This document shows, in pieces, positions 60,452 to 64,000 of a DNA stretch of 64,000 nucleotides. A program made the translations under genes and the position numbers. This DNA comes from Pararhizobium polonicum (lineage in GTDB: Bacteria > Pseudomonadota > Alphaproteobacteria > Rhizobiales > Rhizobiaceae). Under the pieces are notes generated by a model, which saw only the letters and a program-made list of their open reading frames with translations, was not told where the DNA came from and made no database searches. The stretch is taken from assembly GCF_001687365.1 (NCBI RefSeq), contig NZ_LGLV01000015.1:1-64000 (forward strand), read 5' to 3'. How positions within the stretch are numbered: position 1 is the first letter of the stretch; each line of letters opens with the position of its first letter.

Positions 60452-61593
60452 GCGGACAGACGGGCATCGCTTTCATCGGCACGGGTTTTGTCGCCGACTA
60501 CTATATGACGACGCTGGCGAACCATCCGCAATTGCGGCTGACGGGTGTCTGGGACATCGATCGCGCACGGCTGCGGCAGTTCAGCGATTACTGGAAGGTC
60601 CATGCCTATTCGTCTGCGGAGGAAGCGCTTGCCGATCCCGCCGTTGCCATCGTCGTCAACCTGACGCCGCCCGAAAGTCACCATGCCGTCAACAGGGCGG
60701 CGCTGCTTGCGGGCAAACACGTCTATTGCGAAAAGCCGCTGGCAATGACGGTGGACGAAGCCAGGGAACTGGTCGGGCTGGCGGCGGAAAAAGGATTGAT
60801 CCTGGCGGGCGCGCCGGCCAACGCGCTCAGCGATGCCCGCGCCCATTGCGCCGATATCCTTGCCTCCGGTGTCATCGGGACGCCGCGTCTTGCCTATGCG
60901 GAGATGGAGGACGGGCCGGTCTTTCACGACAAGTGGCAGGAATGGCGCAGCCGTTCGGGCGCGAAATGGCCGGCCGTTCACGAATTCGAAATCGGCTGCA
61001 CGCTGGAGCATGCCGGTTACGCGGCAAGCTGGCTCGTCTCGCTGTTCGGGCCGGTTGCCAATGTCGCGGCTTTTTCGGCGCTGACCTTTCCCGACAAGGG
61101 GCCGGGGACCGAAACCCTCACGCTCGGGCCGGATTTTTCCGTCGGTTGCCTGACCTTCCGGTCGGGTCTGGTCGCCCGTCTGACAAGTGGGCTCGCAGCG
61201 CCCAGAGATCGATCGCTGACGATCACCGGCGACAAGGGCACGATCGTCGTGCGCGACCTCTGGGACAATCGCTCGCCGATCCATGTCGAGCTGGCGGGTG
61301 CCCGGCGGCCGCTGTTCCATCGTCTGATCGAGCGTCTCGAATGGCAGTTTCAGCGAAAATTCCCGTTTCGTCTCACGGCCGGAAAGCCCGTGGCCTATGC
61401 AAGCGCCGCTGCGAAAAACATCCTGCCGGCCTATCCGTCGCAGATCGATTTCGTGCGTGGCATCGCGGCGCAGGCGGATGCGATCCGCAGCGGTAGCACG
61501 CCGTTCTTTTCCGGCGAGACCGCGTTGCATCTGACCGATATCGTGCTGGCGCTCAACGCCGGCAAGCGGGATCATACGCCGGTCGGGCTATGA
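60448..61593 (+). CDS. Gfo/Idh/MocA-family oxidoreductase
   Basis: This 381-residue NAD(P)-dependent oxidoreductase has an N-terminal Rossmann domain (GIAFIGTGFVADYYMTTLAN), the catalytic-lysine motif VYCEKPLAMTVDEARELV, and a C-terminal beta-sheet substrate domain with AVHEFEIGCTLEHAGYAASW. The family acts on sugars and sugar acids, or in cell-wall and glycan precursor pathways. Its ATG overlaps the GH9 stop by 4 nt, so the two are co-translated, a link that suggests a shared glycan theme. The substrate is unknown. Confidence 0.88.
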   Translation: MSGQTGIAFIGTGFVADYYMTTLANHPQLRLTGVWDIDRARLRQFSDYWKVHAYSSAEEALADPAVAIVVNLTPPESHHAVNRAALLAGKHVYCEKPLAMTVDEARELVGLAAEKGLILAGAPANALSDARAHCADILASGVIGTPRLAYAEMEDGPVFHDKWQEWRSRSGAKWPAVHEFEIGCTLEHAGYAASWLVSLFGPVANVAAFSALTFPDKGPGTETLTLGPDFSVGCLTFRSGLVARLTSGLAAPRDRSLTITGDKGTIVVRDLWDNRSPIHVELAGARRPLFHRLIERLEWQFQRKFPFRLTAGKPVAYASAAAKNILPAYPSQIDFVRGIAAQADAIRSGSTPFFSGETALHLTDIVLALNAGKRDHTPVGL

Positions 61594-62661
61594 TGCGGGC
61601 TGTGCCAGAATGGTTTCGATGATGCCGAGCGCTTCGGCACTGGAGCCAAGCGGCATCGAAGGCTGTTCGCGCTTTCCCTCCAGAATGGCCTTGCTTGCGG
61701 CCTCGATTTCGAATTGCAGCCCGTTTCCCGGAAAGCCGTGTTCGTAGACGGTGAGGCCGGGCAGGGGGAGCCTGCGCGCGATTTTGCTGATGGCCCGCGC
61801 CAGACGGCCGGAACCCGCCGGGGTTGCAAGACGACCGGCAAGCCGGTTTCGCGTCACGATAACACGGCTCGCCCGCAGGAACGGGGCATCGATGACCAGA
61901 TTGCCGGTTTCGCCCTCGATGATGAAACGATTGTCGCCGTTGCGATCGAAGCCGCAGGAGAGCGCTGCTTCGAACCCGTCATAGCCAAGCCGGATGTCCG
62001 CTGCCATATCAACGCCCGTGGGCGCTGCGCGCCATCGCCCCGCCACTGTCTGGGGTGAACCGAACAGCGCCAGTGTCAGCGCAATCGGATAGATACCGAG
62101 ATCGAGAAGAGAACCGCCGCCGAGCGCCTGCGAGAAAAAACGGCTGTTGCCGTCGAAGGCCTTGGCATAGGCGAGCTCGGCGCGAATGCGGGTGACGGCC
62201 CCGATCGCGTTGCCGGCCAGCAGGCTGCGGACCCGGTCGATTGCCGGGAGGTAGACGGTCCAAAGGCCCTCCATCGCAAAGACATGCCGTCTTGCCGCCA
62301 GTTCGGCAAGCGACCGGGCCTGTGCGGCCGATGTGGCCAGCGGCTTTTCGACGAGTACAGGTTTTCCGGCGGTCAGCAGTGTCTGGGCCTGATCGTAGTG
62401 AGCGGTATTCGGTGTGGCCAGATAGACGGCATCGATCAGAGGATCCGCAGCCAGAGTCGCGATATCCGCGAGGATGCGAAGGGGGCCGAAGCGGTGCGAA
62501 AAGGCGGCGGCGGCTTCCGGTGTTCGTGAGCTGACGGCGGCAAGCTCGGCATTGCCGGTCAGCCGGATGTCTTCGGCGAAGGTCGAAGCAATTGCGCCTG
62601 TGCCAAGTACGGCCCATTTCAGGCGCGGTACCGGAGGCTGGTTTTGGGCTGTCTTGTCCAT
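61588..62661 (-). CDS. Gfo/Idh/MocA-family oxidoreductase (second copy)
   Basis: This 357-residue oxidoreductase has a Rossmann start (KWAVLGTGAIASTFAEDIRL), the lysine motif VLVEKPLATSAAQARSLAEL and LLDLGIYPIALTLALFGSPQ in the C-terminal domain, which is like trans-1,2-dihydrobenzene-1,2-diol dehydrogenase/xylose-dehydrogenase-like members. It is on the opposite strand to the upstream Gfo/Idh gene and the two stops overlap by 6 nt. The start MDKTAQ (62661) is chosen; the frame is open farther upstream. The ribosome site is weak. Confidence 0.85.
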   Translation of the reverse strand: MDKTAQNQPPVPRLKWAVLGTGAIASTFAEDIRLTGNAELAAVSSRTPEAAAAFSHRFGPLRILADIATLAADPLIDAVYLATPNTAHYDQAQTLLTAGKPVLVEKPLATSAAQARSLAELAARRHVFAMEGLWTVYLPAIDRVRSLLAGNAIGAVTRIRAELAYAKAFDGNSRFFSQALGGGSLLDLGIYPIALTLALFGSPQTVAGRWRAAPTGVDMAADIRLGYDGFEAALSCGFDRNGDNRFIIEGETGNLVIDAPFLRASRVIVTRNRLAGRLATPAGSGRLARAISKIARRLPLPGLTVYEHGFPGNGLQFEIEAASKAILEGKREQPSMPLGSSAEALGIIETILAQPAS

Positions 62662-62769
62662 GCGCAGATACTGCACGCCAAGTCTCAAAGGCGCGTAAAC
62701 GCCAAAGGTGGCGGCGTCTTTCCGGGACAAACAATTCAGGTTGAAAGCAGAAGAGGCGGCTGACAGGAC

Positions 62770-62788
62770 GGGGCCGGCAAGCGGCCCC
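62770..62788 (-). terminator. Hairpin after nolR
   Basis: GGGGCCG (62770-62776) pairs with CGGCCCC (62782-62788) around a 5-nt loop, just after the nolR stop. There is no strong T-run on the minus strand. Confidence 0.5.
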
Positions 62789-62796
62789 AACCCATA

Positions 62797-63150
62797 TCAG
62801 GCGGTACGGCGCTGTGCGACCTTTTCGGTCGTGCTCGTTTCGTCGCCGTAAATATCCTTCAGTGTCTTCAGCACTTTCAGGACAGCATCCGAGGAACTCG
62901 AATAGTAGATCGTCTGCGCGTCCCGACGGGTGGTTACGAGATTCTGGGCACGCAGTTTCGAGAGATGTTGCGACAGTGCGGACTGGCTGAGGCCGACCTG
63001 GTTTGCCAAGGCGCCGACAGCCATTTCCTCGTTCACCAGTGAACTGAGAATCAGCAGACGCTTCGGGTTGGCCATGGCCGACAGAAACTCCGCAGCTATT
63101 TCAGCTTTGCCGTGTTTCTGAGGAGAGATCGTTTGCATTCGGTACTCCAT
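62797..63150 (-). CDS. nolR: NolR, ArsR-family regulator of nodulation genes
   Basis: This 117-residue winged-HTH protein is very like rhizobial NolR: EIAAEFLSAMANPKRLLILS, EMAVGALANQVGLSQSALSQ, HLSKLRAQNLVTTRRDAQTI and YYSSSSDAVLKVL. The HTH is around 47-68. It lacks ArsR metal-binding Cys motifs. NolR represses nod and other symbiotic genes and globally tunes growth and conjugation in Ensifer and Rhizobium. Translation may start at ATG 63150 or at the second Met (63138), which has GGAG 7 nt upstream. A NolR-type box is seen in the leader. Confidence 0.93.
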   Translation of the reverse strand: MEYRMQTISPQKHGKAEIAAEFLSAMANPKRLLILSSLVNEEMAVGALANQVGLSQSALSQHLSKLRAQNLVTTRRDAQTIYYSSSSDAVLKVLKTLKDIYGDETSTTEKVAQRRTA

Positions 63151-63194
63151 GCGAAGTTCACATCACGCTTGGTTATGAATGTGAATAACGGATA

Positions 63195-63210
63195 ATTAGC
63201 CGTGATGAAT
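63195..63210. promoter_or_regulatory. NolR-type binding box in the nolR upstream region
   Basis: ATTAG (63195-63199), 9 bp and AT (63209-63210) match the published NolR consensus (A/T)TTAG-N9-A(T/A). It lies about 45-60 bp upstream of nolR in AT-rich DNA, which suggests autoregulation. Confidence 0.55.
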
Positions 63211-63257
63211 AAAAGGACAACCTCTCATAGCAAGAATTCGGGGTAGATAGCATCGAG

Positions 63258-64000
63258 TTAACCGTAAAGTCTGACCAGCATCGGCCGGAGTTCTCCTGCG
63301 GATTGGAGAGGTCCCTCATATTCCAGCCGTTTCAGCTGATCTCCGGAGGCCAGATCGACGCCGCCGGCGTCCAGGCCGCAGATTCGCCAGCCGGTCCCCT
63401 TCGCCTTGCAATAGAGTTTTGCGTACTTGCTCGCCGCATCCGAATGGTCGGTGTTCATGTGGTCGATCGCCCGCGCTTCCATCGCAGCGAGTTCGTCGAT
63501 TGCCGGAGAGCGGATGAACAGGTCCTCGCCGTCAAGCGCATAGGCCCGGCCGAAACCGCCGTTCAGGCTGGCTTTGAGCGGCGTCAGCCGGAAGAAGGCG
63601 AAATCCGGGAAGTCGACATAGAGTTTCGCTTTCGGATGACGGCGGATGAAGCGTTCGCGGATGCGGGCATGGGCCGCGCTGTCGCGGTCAAGTCTTTCCG
63701 TCTCGCACTGGATTGTGAGCCGGGCATGGGCCAGCGGATCGCCCTTGCCGATTTCGCCTGTGAGCAGGGAGCAGCGGCTGTCGGCGGACAAGGCCTGCGT
63801 GTGAGTCGACAGCGCGGAAACCAGAATGACCGGCGCCCCGTCGATATCGATGCCGAGCAGCACGCGGCTGACAAAGGGAAAGCCGTTGCTTCCGGGCTCG
63901 ACGACGGCGATGGCGGCGCTGCGGGCCGAGCGCAGCAACACGCGGGCCAGCGTGCGCGCCTCATCGTCGGTTTCGCGCAGGACGGAAGGTTTGTCGGCCA
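63258..64000 (-). CDS. HugZ-family haem-utilisation/pyridoxamine-oxidase-like protein (5' end truncated by window)
   Basis: About 247 residues are visible; the frame stays open to the window edge, so the start lies beyond it. It shows an FMN-binding split-barrel domain (PVILVSALSTHTQALSADSR, SLLTGEIGKGDPLAHAR), KLYVDFPDFAFFRL, then SLNGGFGRAYALDGEDLF and a C-terminal DUF2470 domain (ARAIDHMNTDHSDAASKYAK) with conserved HMNxDH histidines. This is the HugZ/HutZ layout of haem-degrading or haem-storage proteins in rhizobial iron uptake; a general FMN-binding role is the alternative. It converges on nothing and lies upstream of nolR on the same strand. Confidence 0.85.
   Translation of the reverse strand, partial: ADKPSVLRETDDEARTLARVLLRSARSAAIAVVEPGSNGFPFVSRVLLGIDIDGAPVILVSALSTHTQALSADSRCSLLTGEIGKGDPLAHARLTIQCETERLDRDSAAHARIRERFIRRHPKAKLYVDFPDFAFFRLTPLKASLNGGFGRAYALDGEDLFIRSPAIDELAAMEARAIDHMNTDHSDAASKYAKLYCKAKGTGWRICGLDAGGVDLASGDQLKRLEYEGPLQSAGELRPMLVRLYG

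Overview
The window is a stretch of an alphaproteobacterial chromosome, almost certainly from the family Rhizobiaceae (Rhizobium, Ensifer, Agrobacterium and relatives). The support is a close NolR homologue with a NolR-type box in its own leader, a BacA/SbmA peptide transporter, two copies of the mosaic palindromic repeat typical of rhizobial intergenic DNA (RIME-like), promoters matching the alphaproteobacterial EcfG general-stress consensus, and uniformly high GC with strong GC3 bias. That bias creates long antisense open frames, which were ignored. Housekeeping genes (der, glpK, map, an rhlE-type helicase) argue for chromosome rather than plasmid. No rRNA, tRNA, insertion sequence, prophage, CRISPR array or replication origin was seen.

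Layout. 0-2 kb: end of an unknown gene and a sugar-acid dehydratase like L-arabinonate dehydratase. 2.0-2.7 kb: a VapBC-type toxin-antitoxin pair. 2.7-6 kb: a three-gene operon of circularly permuted ATP-grasp, alpha-E and transglutaminase-like proteins. 6-15 kb: mixed genes, namely an EamA exporter, an RhlE-type DEAD helicase, an AlkD-like repair protein, a host-attachment family protein, MnmD divergent from a FAD oxidoreductase (possibly a split MnmC), a PRC-barrel protein and a DUF1045 protein. 15.4-17.8 kb: puuE-uraD-allA-uraH. 17.8-27.8 kb: a HigBA-like pair, an alpha-hydroxy-acid oxidase, an AraC regulator and a complete CUT1 sugar ABC operon with a GH42 beta-galactosidase. 27.8-37 kb: guaD, puuD, a lipoprotein, a LysR regulator, xdhC, xdhB and xdhA. 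37-46 kb: glpK, a VapBC/FitAB-type pair, a luciferase-like monooxygenase, map, an MFS transporter, bacA, a polysaccharide deacetylase and an NnrU-family protein. 46-53.3 kb: a YfgM-like protein with der, another VapBC pair, kdgK with an Ldh-family reductase, a GH13 alpha-glucosidase and a RelE/ParE-like pair. 53.3-64 kb: adenine deaminase, a branched-chain amino acid binding protein, an omega-aminotransferase, a secreted GH9 glucanase overlapping a Gfo/Idh oxidoreductase, a second Gfo/Idh gene, nolR and the start-truncated gene of a HugZ-type haem-utilisation protein.

How the genes fit together. The dominant theme is purine catabolism: adenine deaminase, guanine deaminase, xanthine dehydrogenase (XdhABC), membrane urate oxidase PuuD, UraH, UraD, PuuE and AllA cover adenine or guanine through urate and allantoin to glyoxylate, except for an allantoate-hydrolysing enzyme, which is not in the window. 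The two main blocks of this pathway are separated by the sugar ABC/GH42 cassette. A second theme is plant-derived carbohydrate use (L-arabinonate dehydratase, GH42, GH13, GH9, KdgK, sugar ABC). A third is adaptation to hosts and stress (BacA, NolR, host-attachment protein, two EcfG-type promoters). Five type II toxin-antitoxin pairs lie scattered between these blocks, several with visible operator-like repeats.

The best candidate for a poorly described system is the ATP-grasp/alpha-E/transglutaminase operon at 2.7-6 kb. Comparative genomics has predicted that such cassettes make or modify a peptide, but I know of no established product. The GH9/Gfo-Idh pair and the split MnmC arrangement come next.
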